The notes below the pieces were generated by a model. It was not told the DNA's origin, made no database searches, and saw nothing but the letters and a program-made list of their open reading frames with translations. The translations under genes were made by a program, and so were the position numbers. Shown here piece by piece: positions 18,387-27,311 of a DNA stretch of 64,000 nucleotides. The DNA lies in NCBI RefSeq assembly GCF_013343115.1, contig NZ_CP054570.1, positions 1,054,001 to 1,118,000 of the forward strand. The letters run 5' to 3'. Every line of letters starts with the position of its first letter. The stretch's first letter is position 1. This DNA is from Streptococcus sanguinis (lineage in GTDB: Bacteria > Bacillota > Bacilli > Lactobacillales > Streptococcaceae).

Positions 18387-19664
18387 TTAAGCAATAACCT
18401 CGATAATCTCGCTTACTGCAACGCTTTCATCACCTATTTTAACATTTTTTTGAAAATCTGTAACTAGTTCTTGAGAAATTTTTTCATTTGAATAAATTTT
18501 TGCGAAAACTTCTCCAATTTCGACCTTGTCTCCGACTTTCTTTTCGAAAACAATTCCTGTTTCATAATCTAAGTCGTCAGATTTAACTGCCCGTCCTGCT
18601 CCAAGTCTCATGGCAAAGAGGCCGAATTCCATAGCAGGCAGTTCAGTGATATAACCTGCCTGTTCTGCTTTCACATCTACAATATGAACTGCACTTGATG
18701 GACGATAGAGATCTTCCAAGTCACCACCTTGAGCTACAACCATAGCTTCAAATTTCTTCAAGGCAGCACCGTTGGTCAGCTGTTCTCTTACTTCTTCCAC
18801 CGTTTTCTCAACATCTGCCAGTCCGAGCATAATCTGAGCCAACTCACAAATGAAAGTTGTGATGTCTTCACGACCCCTGCCCTGCAAGATATCCAGAGCT
18901 TCTAAGATTTCCAGACGATTGCCAATGCTGGTTCCCAAAGGCTGACTCATATCTGTCAGAACGGCTACTGTTTTTCTGCCAACAGCCTTGCCCAAATCGA
19001 CCATAGTGCGAGCTAACACGCGAGCATCCTCTATATTTTTCATAAAGGCGCCTTCACCAACCGTCACATCCAGAAGGATGCTGTCTGCACCAGCCGCAAT
19101 CTTCTTACTCATGACAGAGCTGGCTATCAGCGGAATCGTATCAACAGTTGCTGTTACATCTCTCAAGGCATAGAGTAGCTTATCCGCCAACACCAACTGA
19201 TCTGACTGCCCGATTACTGATAAGCCGATTTCCTGCACCTGCTTGATAAAGTCTTCTTGACTGCGCTCCACCTGAAATCCGTTAATGGATTCCAATTTAT
19301 CAATGGTTCCTCCAGTATGGCCCAGCCCGCGGCCGCTCATTTTAGCAACGGGCACACCAAAGCTAGCCACCAAAGGAACCAAGACCAGAGTCACTTTATC
19401 ACCAACACCACCGGTGGAATGTTTGTCTACTTTTATACCTGCGATTTCCGACAGGTCAAACTGCTCACCAGTTCCAACCATCGTCATGGTTAAGTCTGAA
19501 ATTTCCTGAGTTGTCATTCCCTTAAAATAGACAGCCATTGCAAAGGCTGCCATCTGATAATCAGGCACCGTCCCGTCCACATAACCCTCAATCAGCCACT
19601 GAATTTCCTGACTGGTTAGTTCCAGACCGTCTCTCTTCTTTTGGATAATATCTACAGCACGCAT
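18387..19664 (-). CDS. pdp: Pyrimidine-nucleoside phosphorylase
   Basis: Phosphorolyses uridine, deoxyuridine or thymidine to base and (deoxy)ribose-1-phosphate. 425 residues: [15 protein letters not shown], the phosphate-binding [13 protein letters not shown], and [18 protein letters not shown] are diagnostic for the thymidine/pyrimidine phosphorylase family. Starts one base after the upstream methyltransferase gene, so the two are coupled. Confidence 0.94.
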   Translation of the reverse strand: MRAVDIIQKKRDGLELTSQEIQWLIEGYVDGTVPDYQMAAFAMAVYFKGMTTQEISDLTMTMVGTGEQFDLSEIAGIKVDKHSTGGVGDKVTLVLVPLVASFGVPVAKMSGRGLGHTGGTIDKLESINGFQVERSQEDFIKQVQEIGLSVIGQSDQLVLADKLLYALRDVTATVDTIPLIASSVMSKKIAAGADSILLDVTVGEGAFMKNIEDARVLARTMVDLGKAVGRKTVAVLTDMSQPLGTSIGNRLEILEALDILQGRGREDITTFICELAQIMLGLADVEKTVEEVREQLTNGAALKKFEAMVVAQGGDLEDLYRPSSAVHIVDVKAEQAGYITELPAMEFGLFAMRLGAGRAVKSDDLDYETGIVFEKKVGDKVEIGEVFAKIYSNEKISQELVTDFQKNVKIGDESVAVSEIIEVIA

Positions 19665-19665
19665 C

Positions 19666-20253
19666 CTATTTTTCGCTCCTTAGTATATAGTAGCCTTTGT
19701 CCTTCTTAACAATCTCACAATTACCGAAGATAGCTTCCATCTTCGACTTGGCACTGGGCGCTCCTTGCTTCTTCTGAATCACAAGGGTCAAATCACCGCC
19801 TTCTGTCAAATGCTCATAGCTTCCGCTGATAACCTCATGTACAACCTGCTTACCAGCACGGATAGGCGGATTACTGATAATATGGTCGAAAATGCCACTG
19901 ACCTTTTCATAAACATTTGACTGGAAGATATGAGCAGATACCTGATTCCTCTCAGCATTCTTCTGAGCCAAGTCCAAGGCCCGCTGGTTGATATCTACCA
20001 TGGTCGCAGCCACTCCGTACGCTTTGGCTAAAGTCAAACCTAGTGGCCCATAGCCGCAGCCAACATCCAAGACCCGTTCTCCAGCTTCAAAGTCCAAGAC
20101 AGACAAAAGAACCCGACTGCCATAATCAATCATCTTTTTACTGAAGACACCAGCATCTGTCAAAAAAGTCAGCCGCTGTCCTAACAGTTCCACATTTAAT
20201 TCATGAATATCATGTTTGGCATCAGGATTTTCTGCAAAATACATTTTAGTCAT
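19666..20253 (-). CDS. Class I SAM-dependent methyltransferase, RsmC/RlmG-like
   Basis: 195 residues: motif I VLDVGCGYGPLG and the NPP motif in HIISNPPIRAGKQ indicate an N6-adenine or N2-guanine methyltransferase of the RsmC superfamily. It corresponds to only the catalytic half of E. coli RsmC, the usual form in Firmicutes. Head gene of the nucleoside salvage operon; an rRNA target is likely from the family but is not shown by the sequence. Confidence 0.88.
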   Translation of the reverse strand: MTKMYFAENPDAKHDIHELNVELLGQRLTFLTDAGVFSKKMIDYGSRVLLSVLDFEAGERVLDVGCGYGPLGLTLAKAYGVAATMVDINQRALDLAQKNAERNQVSAHIFQSNVYEKVSGIFDHIISNPPIRAGKQVVHEVISGSYEHLTEGGDLTLVIQKKQGAPSAKSKMEAIFGNCEIVKKDKGYYILRSEK

Positions 20254-20259
20254 ACAACC

Positions 20260-20289
20260 ATTTTATCATAATTTTCCTAGATTTGTAAA
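20260..20289 (-). promoter_or_regulatory. Promoter of the nucleoside salvage operon
   Basis: Minus-strand TTTACA (20284-20289), 18-bp spacer, TAAAAT (20260-20265) preceded by TGA (extended -10). Start codon follows within 7 bp, so the leader is almost absent or a further start site exists. Confidence 0.5.
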
Positions 20290-20316
20290 TCGTTTTCATT
20301 TCTCCAAAAAGTATGT

Positions 20317-20322
20317 TATACT
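20317..20322 (+). promoter_or_regulatory. coaA promoter -10
   Basis: TGTTATACT (TATACT at 20317-20322), extended -10, 25 bp before the coaA ATG and divergent from the salvage operon. Confidence 0.5.
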
Positions 20323-20347
20323 AAAGTCCATCATACAGGAGTAACTT

Positions 20348-21268
20348 ATGACTAACGAATTTCTTCACTTTGAAAAAATCAGCCGCCATACTTGGCAAAA
20401 CCTGCACCGTAAAACAACTCCGCCTCTGACTCAGGCGGAACTTAACTCCATCAAGAGTTTCAATGATAAGATCAGCCTGCAGGACGTGACGGACATTTAT
20501 TTACCCTTGACCAATCTCATTCAGATTTATAAACGTTCCAAGGAAGACTTGGCTTTTTCCAAGGGGATTTTTCTACAAAAGGAAAGCCGAAAACAACCTT
20601 TTATTATCGGAGTTTCTGGTAGTGTGGCCGTTGGGAAATCCACCACCAGCCGTTTGCTGCAGATTTTGCTTTCTCGGACTTTTTCAAATGCGACAGTCGA
20701 GCTAGTTACCACAGATGGTTTTTTATTTCCGAATAAAACCTTGGAAGATCATGGCATTTTAAACCGCAAGGGTTTCCCAGAAAGCTATAATATGGAGCTA
20801 CTTCTTTCCTTTCTGGACAGCATAAAAAACGGTCAGGATTTCCAAATTCCAGTCTACTCGCATGAAACTTATGATATCGTCCCTCAGGAAATGCAGGAGG
20901 TAAAGGCTGCAGATTTTGTTATCGTCGAAGGCATCAATGTTTTCCAAAATCCACAGAACGAGCGCCTATATATGACAGACTTTTTTGACTTTTCTATCTA
21001 TGTTGATGCTGAAGTCGAAAATATTGAAAATTGGTATCTGGATCGCTTTAAAAAAATGCTGACGCTGGCTGAAAATGACCCCAAAAACTACTACCACCGC
21101 TTCACCACTCAATCAGAAGAGGAAGTAGTAACCTTCGCCCATAATGTTTGGAAAAGCATTAACCTTGTCAACCTGCTAGACTACATTGAGCCAACTCGCA
21201 ATCGGGCAGAAATTATCCTGCACAAAGCTGGAAATCATGAAATTGATGAAATTTACTTAAAAAAATAA
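20348..21268 (+). CDS. coaA: Pantothenate kinase, type I
   Basis: Phosphorylates pantothenate with ATP, first step of coenzyme A synthesis. 306 residues: P-loop [15 protein letters not shown] (about residue 97), [10 protein letters not shown] and RKGFPESYN are specific to the bacterial type I enzyme, which is normally feedback-inhibited by CoA. CAGGAG precedes the ATG. Confidence 0.95.
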   Translation: MTNEFLHFEKISRHTWQNLHRKTTPPLTQAELNSIKSFNDKISLQDVTDIYLPLTNLIQIYKRSKEDLAFSKGIFLQKESRKQPFIIGVSGSVAVGKSTTSRLLQILLSRTFSNATVELVTTDGFLFPNKTLEDHGILNRKGFPESYNMELLLSFLDSIKNGQDFQIPVYSHETYDIVPQEMQEVKAADFVIVEGINVFQNPQNERLYMTDFFDFSIYVDAEVENIENWYLDRFKKMLTLAENDPKNYYHRFTTQSEEEVVTFAHNVWKSINLVNLLDYIEPTRNRAEIILHKAGNHEIDEIYLKK

Positions 21269-21338
21269 AAAAGCTTGTCAAATCCTAACTTTTCATATAT
21301 AATTAGATAGTTAGTATTTTCAATGGAGGTGAAACAAC

Positions 21339-21575
21339 TTGGCAAACATTAAATCAGCTATCAAACGCGCTGAATTGAACGTGAAACATAACGAAAAAAA
21401 CTCAGCTCAAAAGTCAGCTATGCGTACTGCAATCAAAGCATTTGAAGCAAACCCATCTGAAGAACTTTTCCGTGCTGCTAGCTCAGCTATCGATAAAGCA
21501 GAAACAAAAGGTTTGATCCACAAAAACAAAGCAAGCCGCGATAAAGCACGCCTTTCAGCTAAACTTGCTAAATAA
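21339..21575 (+). CDS. rpsT: 30S ribosomal protein S20
   Basis: 78 residues, full length. Begins at TTG (21339) behind TGGAGGTGA; sequence [20 protein letters not shown] and the Ala/Lys-rich helical body are typical. Binds 16S rRNA early in 30S assembly. coaA-rpsT adjacency is common in streptococci. S20 commonly uses a non-ATG start, which limits its own translation. Confidence 0.96.
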   Translation: MANIKSAIKRAELNVKHNEKNSAQKSAMRTAIKAFEANPSEELFRAASSAIDKAETKGLIHKNKASRDKARLSAKLAK

Positions 21576-21579
21576 TGCA

Positions 21580-21608
21580 TACAAAGGGAGCTCTCAGGAG
21601 CTTTTTTT
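21580..21608 (+). terminator. rpsT terminator
   Basis: AGCTC-TCAG-GAGCT stem flanked by AAAGGG and seven T. Confidence 0.75.
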
Positions 21609-21632
21609 GTTTCTAACATAAAAGAGATAGGG

Positions 21633-22264
21633 ATGAAAAAAAGCAATTATTGGTTATTCCGGTTCTGGCAAATCCACTTTAGTAGCACAACTGTTCAACC
21701 ACTACCCCATTCCCAAACTTCACATGGATAGATTGCTATTTTTTACTCAATGAAAATCAAAGAGCAAACTAGGCAGCTAGCCGTAGGCAGTACTGGCGTA
21801 CGGCAAGGCGACGCTGACGTAGTTTGAATTTGATTTTCGAAGAGTATCAACCTGGCTGGAAGGATAGTGACCATGATTGGATGCGAGAACAGATGGACAA
21901 TTTTTTGTCAAAAAATACCGACTGGATCATTGACGGCAGCTATTCTTGGTGTTTTTATGAACGGCGGATGGCAGAAGCCGACCAAATTATCTTTCTGAAC
22001 TTCTCTCGCTGGAACTGCCTCTATCGAGCTTTCAAACGCTATCTAAAATACCGCAACCGGACCAGAGAAAGCATGACTCCAGGCTGTCCAGAAAAGTTTG
22101 ACTGGGAATTTATCTGCTGGGTTCTTTGGAAAGGACGACGTCAAACAGCACTGGCAAGATATAAGAGAATCCGTCAAACCTTTCCTCAGAAATTCTACGA
22201 ATTAAGGAACCAAAAAGAACTGACTAGCTTCTTACAGAAGCTAAAAACAAGTGAGCCGTTGTGA
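21633..22264 (+). pseudogene. P-loop nucleotide kinase (DNA topology modulation/FlaR-like), disrupted by frameshift and BOX insertion
   Basis: Read in the frame of GCA at 21643, the 5' part encodes AIIGYSGSGKSTL, a P-loop, then IPKLHMDRLLFF. The ATG at 21633 is out of that frame by one base because seven A follow it (six would give MKKAIIG), and the in-frame codon at 21634 is TGA. The frame then meets a stop (TGA at 21751) inside a BOX element. After the BOX it resumes at CAA (21848) with QPGWKDSDHDWMREQ and runs to 22264 with R-rich LID-like sequence. Removing 21745-21847 rejoins the two parts exactly in frame. The 3' part could still be translated from a TTG at 21824 but would lack the P-loop. 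Confidence 0.85.
21743..21847 (+). repeat. BOX element (boxA-boxC type, no boxB)
   Basis: About 105 bp from TTACTCAATGAAAATC to TTTTCGAAGAGTAT. The ends match the boxA start and boxC end of pneumococcal BOX repeats as I know them; the interior (GCAAACTAGGCAGCTAGCCG, then GGCAAGGCGACGCTGACGT) fits boxA joined to boxC. It interrupts a coding sequence. BOX elements are MITE-like and normally intergenic. Confidence 0.88.
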
Positions 22265-22280
22265 CTCACTTGTTTTATTT
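22243..22280 (+). terminator. Bidirectional terminator between pseudogene and tetR-family gene
   Basis: AAACAAGTGAG / CTCACTTGTTT stem with TTTTATTT on the + side; the stem overlaps the last codons of the + reading frame. Confidence 0.85.
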
Positions 22281-22850
22281 AATTTTCTTTTTCTGTGGGA
22301 AAAGAGGCAGGCCTAGAGAAGCTATTTTTTCAGCTGGAACCTTCATCCCGTCCTTAATCCACTTGGAAAGAACGGAAACAACTGCCGAACTCCAGAAGGA
22401 ATTCATGTAAGAGTTAGTCGTTTTCTTAGCATTGCGATTGCGCTTTTCCAAAAAGTCAAACACGGCCTGAGTCAGCAGCTTTTCAAAATTATAGTCAATG
22501 GCTAGACTGATAACCCGAGCTTCTTTCTTGGCTTCCTTAAAAAGAAAAAGCCAAATTTGGTACATCTCAGTTTTAAAGTTAAACTCTTCCAATTTATCCG
22601 TAATACCTTGAACAGTGTTTTTAAAAATCTCTTCCAGAATCTGCTCTTTAGAGCTATAATTGCGGTAAAAAGCAGCGCGGGAAACCCCTGCTCGCTCAAC
22701 CAGCTCTGAAATCGTAATTTTTTTGAGTTCTTTCTTCTCCAGCAGCTGCATGAGAGAAATTTCCAGAGACTCTCTCGTGATTTGATTGGATTCCTGATTG
22801 TATTTCTTTAAATTCGCGAGTGATTTTTCCGATATTTTCTTTTCCGACAT
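22275..22850 (-). CDS. TetR/AcrR family transcriptional regulator
   Basis: 191 residues. N-terminal helix-turn-helix ITISELVERAGVSRAAFYRNYSSKEQILEEIF; the C-terminal two-thirds is the variable ligand-binding/dimerisation region, with a very basic end (PQKKKIK). An additional ~28-residue Ser/Lys/Asn-rich head precedes the DNA-binding domain. Divergent from a DegV-family gene across a perfect inverted repeat, so it probably controls itself and that neighbour. Ligand unknown; DegV proteins bind fatty acids, so a lipid signal is possible. Confidence 0.87.
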   Translation of the reverse strand: MSEKKISEKSLANLKKYNQESNQITRESLEISLMQLLEKKELKKITISELVERAGVSRAAFYRNYSSKEQILEEIFKNTVQGITDKLEEFNFKTEMYQIWLFLFKEAKKEARVISLAIDYNFEKLLTQAVFDFLEKRNRNAKKTTNSYMNSFWSSAVVSVLSKWIKDGMKVPAEKIASLGLPLFPQKKKIK

Positions 22851-22916
22851 AACAATTTCTTCCCTCTTGTCTCAGCTGACAGTTTCCGCTTTCTAGTAAG
22901 CATTCTTCATGTTATA

Positions 22917-22945
22917 ATTTTAAAAAAAGACAGGTTTTTTGTCAA
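22917..22945 (-). promoter_or_regulatory. Promoter of the tetR-family gene
   Basis: Minus-strand TTGACA (22940-22945), 17-bp spacer, TAAAAT (22917-22922). Confidence 0.6.
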
Positions 22946-22974
22946 TTTTTTTATTGTACATACTTGACAAAAAA
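22935..22974. promoter_or_regulatory. Perfect 11-bp inverted repeat, candidate TetR operator
   Basis: TTTTTTGTCAA (22935-22945) and TTGACAAAAAA (22964-22974), 18 bp apart. One arm covers the -35 of the tetR-family gene; the other covers the region just ahead of the degV ribosome site. The spacing suggests two bound dimers or a single long operator. Confidence 0.5.
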
Positions 22975-22984
22975 GGAGAAAAAT

Positions 22985-23827
22985 ATGACTTGGAAAATTA
23001 TAGCTGACTCTGGCTGTGACTTTCGTGAAATGAAAAACTTGGCTAAAGACACCCAGTTTGAAAGTGTTCCCTTAACCATTCAAGTGGAAAATGAGATTTT
23101 TGTAGATGACAAGCAGCTTGATATTGACCTGATGATGGAGAAGATGTATGCTTCTTCTGCTGCTTCAAAGTCTGCCTGCCCTAGTCCAGATGACTATCTC
23201 AAAAGCTTTGAGGGAGCCGACACGATCTTTGTGGTGACTATCACTGGAACTCTATCTGGCAGCAATAATAGTGCACAGGTTGCTAAGAAAATCTTTTTGG
23301 AAGAACATCCTGATGCCCATATTCATGTCATTGATAGTCTTTCTGCTGGCGGCGAGGTGGACTTACTTGTGACTAAACTCAATGAACTCATTCAGCAAGA
23401 TCTCAGCTTTGATGAAGTCGTTCAAGTCATTAGTCGCTATCAAGAGAAAACCAAGCTTCTCTTCGTTCTGGCAAAGGTAGATAACTTGGTCAAAAACGGC
23501 CGGCTTAGCAAACTTCTGAGAACCGTTGTCGGCTTGCTCAATATCCGTATGGTCGGTGAAGCTAGCCAGACTGGCACGCTAGAGCTTCTGCAAAAGGCAC
23601 GCGGCTCGAAAAAGGCTCTTGCTTCTGCAATCGAAGAGCTACTCAAAGCTGGTTACAAGGGTGGCCGACTCATCATCGCTCACCGCAATAACGAGAAGTT
23701 CTGCCAGCAATTTAGTCAGCTGATACAAGAAAAGTATCCCCAAGCTCAAATCGAAACAATACCAACTTCAGGTCTCTGCAGCTTCTACGCTGAGGAAGGC
23801 GGAATCTTAATGGGCTACGAAATTTAA
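22985..23827 (+). CDS. DegV family fatty-acid-binding protein
   Basis: 280 residues from the ATG at 22985 (MTWKIIADSGCDF), behind AAAGGAGAAAA; a frame-open start 21 bp upstream has no ribosome site. DegV domain with SKSACPSPDDYLKSF, VVTITGTLSGSNNSAQ and IHVIDSLSAGGEVDLL. Proteins of this family (FakB in characterised cases) present a bound fatty acid to the FakA kinase for acyl-phosphate formation. Divergent from a TetR-family gene; whether this paralogue works with FakA is not shown. Confidence 0.9.
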   Translation: MTWKIIADSGCDFREMKNLAKDTQFESVPLTIQVENEIFVDDKQLDIDLMMEKMYASSAASKSACPSPDDYLKSFEGADTIFVVTITGTLSGSNNSAQVAKKIFLEEHPDAHIHVIDSLSAGGEVDLLVTKLNELIQQDLSFDEVVQVISRYQEKTKLLFVLAKVDNLVKNGRLSKLLRTVVGLLNIRMVGEASQTGTLELLQKARGSKKALASAIEELLKAGYKGGRLIIAHRNNEKFCQQFSQLIQEKYPQAQIETIPTSGLCSFYAEEGGILMGYEI

Positions 23828-23837
23828 TAAGGTATCT

Positions 23838-23887
23838 AAAAAAGTAAAGGATTAGGCTAAGATAATTGACCTATCCCTTTACTTTTT
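23838..23887 (+). terminator. degV terminator
   Basis: AAAGTAAAGGATTAGG / CCTATCCCTTTACTTTTT long stem with a 14-base loop. Confidence 0.75.
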
Positions 23888-23931
23888 CGATTTAATTCGC
23901 TATAATAAAACCAAGTAAAGGAGTTGATATT

Positions 23932-24705
23932 ATGGCCAGAGGAAGAGGCGCCGCAAGCCCCCAAGATAAGGAAGCAAGTCTTCTCATTTCTAAAAAGCTC
24001 AAAGAACTTCTCAAGGAAACAGGGAAAAAACAAGTCGAACTGTCTCGTGAAACAGGCATTCCTGCTAGTACACTGACTGGCTATATCAAAGGGACATCTC
24101 TGCCTATCGCAGCCAATCTAGAAAAGATTGCAAGATTTTTTGAGGTAGAGGTCGAAGAAATCGACCCTCGTTACCGACTAATTGCAGATATCCCTCAACG
24201 ATTTCCCGATTTAAATCGTATTTATCAGCAACTTGACCAAGACAGACAGGAGAAAGGATTAAAGCTACTAGAAGCTAGCCTGACTGAGCAAGAAACACAA
24301 GCCAGCTTAAAGGATGACTACTTTCCCTACTTGGTCTATGAGAATTACTATCTCTCTCAGCATAAGCCTGAACAAGCTGATTTAGTCTGGTTGGACAGAG
24401 AAATCGACTACGATATTGCCCTCTGGGTGCGAACTGACTCGCTAGAGCCTAAGTATCCGAGAGATTCCGTAGCCCTAATCAAGCAGACTCATTTTGAGCT
24501 TGCCGGTGCTATCTATGCAATTGACTATGACGGCCAAACCATTATTAAAAGGGTTTTCAATGATCCAACAGGAATTCGCTTAATTTCCCTTAATAAAAAA
24601 TACAGTGATAAGTTTATCCCGCATGAGGAAGAACCTAAACTCATCGGTCGAGTTATGGCGACTTTCATGCCACTGGATGTAGAAAAAATAAAGAAAAACA
24701 AATAA
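23932..24705 (+). CDS. XRE family repressor with LexA-like S24 peptidase domain (HdiR-like)
   Basis: 257 residues. The first ~75 hold a Cro/CI helix-turn-helix (KQVELSRETGIPASTLTGYIKG). The C-terminal ~110 resemble the LexA/UmuD self-cleaving domain: RTDSLEPKYPRDSVALI contains the candidate nucleophile Ser and YDGQTIIKRV the candidate general-base Lys. A central linker rich in Gln/Glu could contain the cleavage site. Such repressors respond to DNA damage or other stress by autoproteolysis. TATAAT at 23900-23905 and GGAG precede the start. No prophage surrounds it, so it may be a chromosomal stress regulator. Confidence 0.85.
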   Translation: MARGRGAASPQDKEASLLISKKLKELLKETGKKQVELSRETGIPASTLTGYIKGTSLPIAANLEKIARFFEVEVEEIDPRYRLIADIPQRFPDLNRIYQQLDQDRQEKGLKLLEASLTEQETQASLKDDYFPYLVYENYYLSQHKPEQADLVWLDREIDYDIALWVRTDSLEPKYPRDSVALIKQTHFELAGAIYAIDYDGQTIIKRVFNDPTGIRLISLNKKYSDKFIPHEEEPKLIGRVMATFMPLDVEKIKKNK

Positions 24706-24737
24706 CAGTTCTGTACATTTGCAGAACTGTTATTTTG
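24703..24737. terminator. Bidirectional terminator between convergent genes
   Basis: AACAGTTCTG / CAGAACTGTT stem with 8-base loop and AT-rich tails on both sides. Confidence 0.8.
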
Positions 24738-24787
24738 ATGATTATCAGTCAAAAAATCAGAAAGTCTTTCGACTTCCTGATGCTCTT

Positions 24788-26425
24788 TTAATAAAATACT
24801 GCTAACTCTTCATTCAGCTTTTTCATGTAGTGTTTGTGGACTATGTAAGACAACACAGCTAATCCTACTAGAACTAGAGCTACTATCGTATAAATTACTA
24901 GAGGCGCAATAACATTGGATATAAAGAAGAGAAGAGTAATGACAATCAACATTCCTAAAATCAGAGCGATGGCTAAGAGAGTTTTCACCATACTATTATC
25001 TCGGCTCATCAATTCTGTGACATTGGACCAATTAGTCACGAGATGCTTATAGTCTCGGTAGTAACCCCAAGAACTCCACATTAGACTAATCAAGGCCCAA
25101 ACAATCACCATGCCCAAGAAAGTAACTGGATGCATACCGGAAACAAGACTGGTTATCAAAAGCAAGGTCAAAGGCAGGATAGACTGGACGGCAAAGAGCT
25201 GCCAAAACTTCAGATGAATATACTGCTTCAAATCAAAGGGGAGAACCTTGAGATAATCAAAATTTTCCCTTTCCAGAGAAATCCCAATAGCCGTAAGGTT
25301 GCTGCCGCCTGAGTTTAGTGTTGCAATCAAAACAGCCAGGGCCATCATTGGCAAGAGGAAACGTGGTCCCAGATAAGAAGTCAAAGACAGGCCGCCTTGT
25401 ATCATGCCCATTCCCATACTGAAAATGACAATGTAAGGGAGAAAGGCCGACATAAAGATAGCCTGCATAATGACAGAACCCTCACTCAAGAGCCTGATAT
25501 TGTAGCGCCAGACAAACTTTTTGAGATTTTTTGCTTCCGCAATATTGATGTCATGCACGCGCTCCCGCTTTCCTACTGAGGAACCCGTCATGAGAGCGGC
25601 CTCATAAAATTCTGGAATCACCTTGGTCTTTACGATGAAAAATAGAAGAGCCGCAACTGCCACCCATCCCAAAAATCCCAGCAAGGACGCTGTATGAAAA
25701 GGATGAAGGATAAAATCATAAAAAGCTTGAACTGGAGGGAAGAAAGCTTTAACCTCCGTACGATTTATAACGCTTCTGCTGTTCATTTGATTAATCATAA
25801 AATAGAGGAAAAAGGAGCCAACGGAAACAAGAGCCAGAATGACATTGGACAGGATGGTCTTGTACTTCCTGAAAAAGGCTGTCTTGGTAGTAAAGTGGAC
25901 GGCAATCAAAATAAGAAAGGTAATGACTGAACTTAAAATCAGAATGGCAAGCAGAGCCAAGGGAAGCCCAAAGAAAGGATTGCCACCTTGAAAAGCCAAA
26001 ACCAAGAAATAACTGAACATAGGCAAAATGGCAATCAGCAAGGTCAGAATAACTGAAATGCTTTTGCCGACGATGATTTCTGCTTCGCTAAAAGCGTAGG
26101 GACGATAAGACTGCAAGTCCTTGCTTTCATAAAAGACATTGTAAAAAACCAGAAAGCCCTGAGACATAGAAAAGAGAGCAAAAGCAGAAACCAAATTGGC
26201 AAAGAGACCAGGATTGCCAACCAGTTGGTTCAGGGAGCCCATCAAGCCGAAAAGAAAGAGATAGACCAGTCCTAAAATCAGATACATGCGGATGGCCTTC
26301 AGCGATACATTGACCTTGCGCTCAGGATTCTTAGCTTGCATCTTGCGGTACTGTTGCAGCTGAGACGGCTGAATAGCATAGAGGATGTTGATATCAACGA
26401 GTTTTTTTATAGCTTTAATGCGCAT
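24788..26425 (-). CDS. ABC-2 type exporter permease
   Basis: 545 residues with about ten to twelve hydrophobic segments in two clusters separated by a cytoplasmic stretch (roughly residues 270-320, GSSVGKRERVHDINIAEAKN). No known catalytic motif. It overlaps the ATPase gene by 11 bp, so the pair forms one exporter. Substrate cannot be deduced; homologous pairs in lactic streptococci are annotated only as ABC transporters. Confidence 0.85.
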   Translation of the reverse strand: MRIKAIKKLVDINILYAIQPSQLQQYRKMQAKNPERKVNVSLKAIRMYLILGLVYLFLFGLMGSLNQLVGNPGLFANLVSAFALFSMSQGFLVFYNVFYESKDLQSYRPYAFSEAEIIVGKSISVILTLLIAILPMFSYFLVLAFQGGNPFFGLPLALLAILILSSVITFLILIAVHFTTKTAFFRKYKTILSNVILALVSVGSFFLYFMINQMNSRSVINRTEVKAFFPPVQAFYDFILHPFHTASLLGFLGWVAVAALLFFIVKTKVIPEFYEAALMTGSSVGKRERVHDINIAEAKNLKKFVWRYNIRLLSEGSVIMQAIFMSAFLPYIVIFSMGMGMIQGGLSLTSYLGPRFLLPMMALAVLIATLNSGGSNLTAIGISLERENFDYLKVLPFDLKQYIHLKFWQLFAVQSILPLTLLLITSLVSGMHPVTFLGMVIVWALISLMWSSWGYYRDYKHLVTNWSNVTELMSRDNSMVKTLLAIALILGMLIVITLLFFISNVIAPLVIYTIVALVLVGLAVLSYIVHKHYMKKLNEELAVFY

Positions 26426-27158
26426 CAGGACTCACCTCTTCTCTGCGGCCTGCTAGACCAAGATAAATGGTTTCAAGAGACTGTTCTGGATGTTGGCCTT
26501 TTAGTTCTTCAATGGTTCCATAGAAAATCAATTTCCCTTTTTTGAGAATAGCCACCTTATCACAGAGCTGCTCTGCAACTTCCAAGACGTGGGTTGAAAA
26601 GAGAACTGTATTTCCTTTATCTGCATGCTGGCGCATCATCTGCTTGAGGTCAAAAGCTGCCTGCGGATCAAGACCCGTCAGCGGCTCATCCAGCACCCAA
26701 ATATCTGGATCAGACAAAAGAGCTGCAATAACGAAGACTTTTTGCCTCATCCCATGAGAAAATGAATCAATGACCTCATACCGATGAGAGCCAAAGTCGA
26801 AAAGATGGAGCAGATTTCCCAATCGCTCTTCTACTTCAGCATTTGTCATATCGTAAGAAGTCGCTACCAGTTCCCAGAACTCATTGGCAGTTAGGCGCAA
26901 AAATAAATCTGGTGAATCAGCTACATAGCCGATTTTTTTCTTGACTTCCAAGCGATTAGCGGATAATTCTTTCCCATCTACAAAAATCTGTCCACTACTA
27001 GGATTGATGACGCTGACCAATGACTTAATGGTGGTAGATTTTCCGGCGCCATTGTGACCAATCAGACCGACGATTTCTCCGCTTTGCAAGGTCAAATTCA
27101 GCTGATTGAGAGCTACCGTTCCTTCATAAACTTTAGTGACATCTTTAAATTCAATCAT
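26415..27158 (-). CDS. ABC transporter ATP-binding protein
   Basis: 247 residues, one complete ABC domain: Walker A GHNGAGKST, signature FSHGMRQKVFVIAALL (FSHGM variant of LSGGQ), Walker B IWVLDEPLTGLD and switch His in FSTHVLEV. Exporter-type ATPase for the adjacent 545-residue permease. GGAG at a proper distance precedes the ATG; GAGACA-17-TATACT promoter lies at 27192-27220. Confidence 0.92.
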   Translation of the reverse strand: MIEFKDVTKVYEGTVALNQLNLTLQSGEIVGLIGHNGAGKSTTIKSLVSVINPSSGQIFVDGKELSANRLEVKKKIGYVADSPDLFLRLTANEFWELVATSYDMTNAEVEERLGNLLHLFDFGSHRYEVIDSFSHGMRQKVFVIAALLSDPDIWVLDEPLTGLDPQAAFDLKQMMRQHADKGNTVLFSTHVLEVAEQLCDKVAILKKGKLIFYGTIEELKGQHPEQSLETIYLGLAGRREEVSPDAH

Positions 27159-27191
27159 AAGAGAGCTCCTTTACCGATTTCTATACAGATT

Positions 27192-27220
27192 AGTATACTC
27201 TTTTTGCGCCTTTTTGTCTC
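27192..27220 (-). promoter_or_regulatory. Promoter of the ABC exporter pair
   Basis: Minus-strand GAGACA (27215-27220), 17-bp spacer, TATACT (27192-27197). Confidence 0.5.
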
Positions 27221-27249
27221 GTCTCTGCCTAACGACTGCTACAAGATAA

Positions 27250-27303
27250 AGCAAAAAGCAACTGAACTTCATCTAACTATGAAATTCTAGCTGCTTTTTT
27301 AAA
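27250..27303 (-). terminator. Terminator of the wall-anchored X-prolyl peptidase gene
   Basis: Long imperfect stem AAAAAGCAGCTAGAATTTCAT / ATGAAGTTCAGTTGCTTTTT, minus strand, ending in TTTTTGC. Confidence 0.75.
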
Positions 27304-27311
27304 TAGAACCA

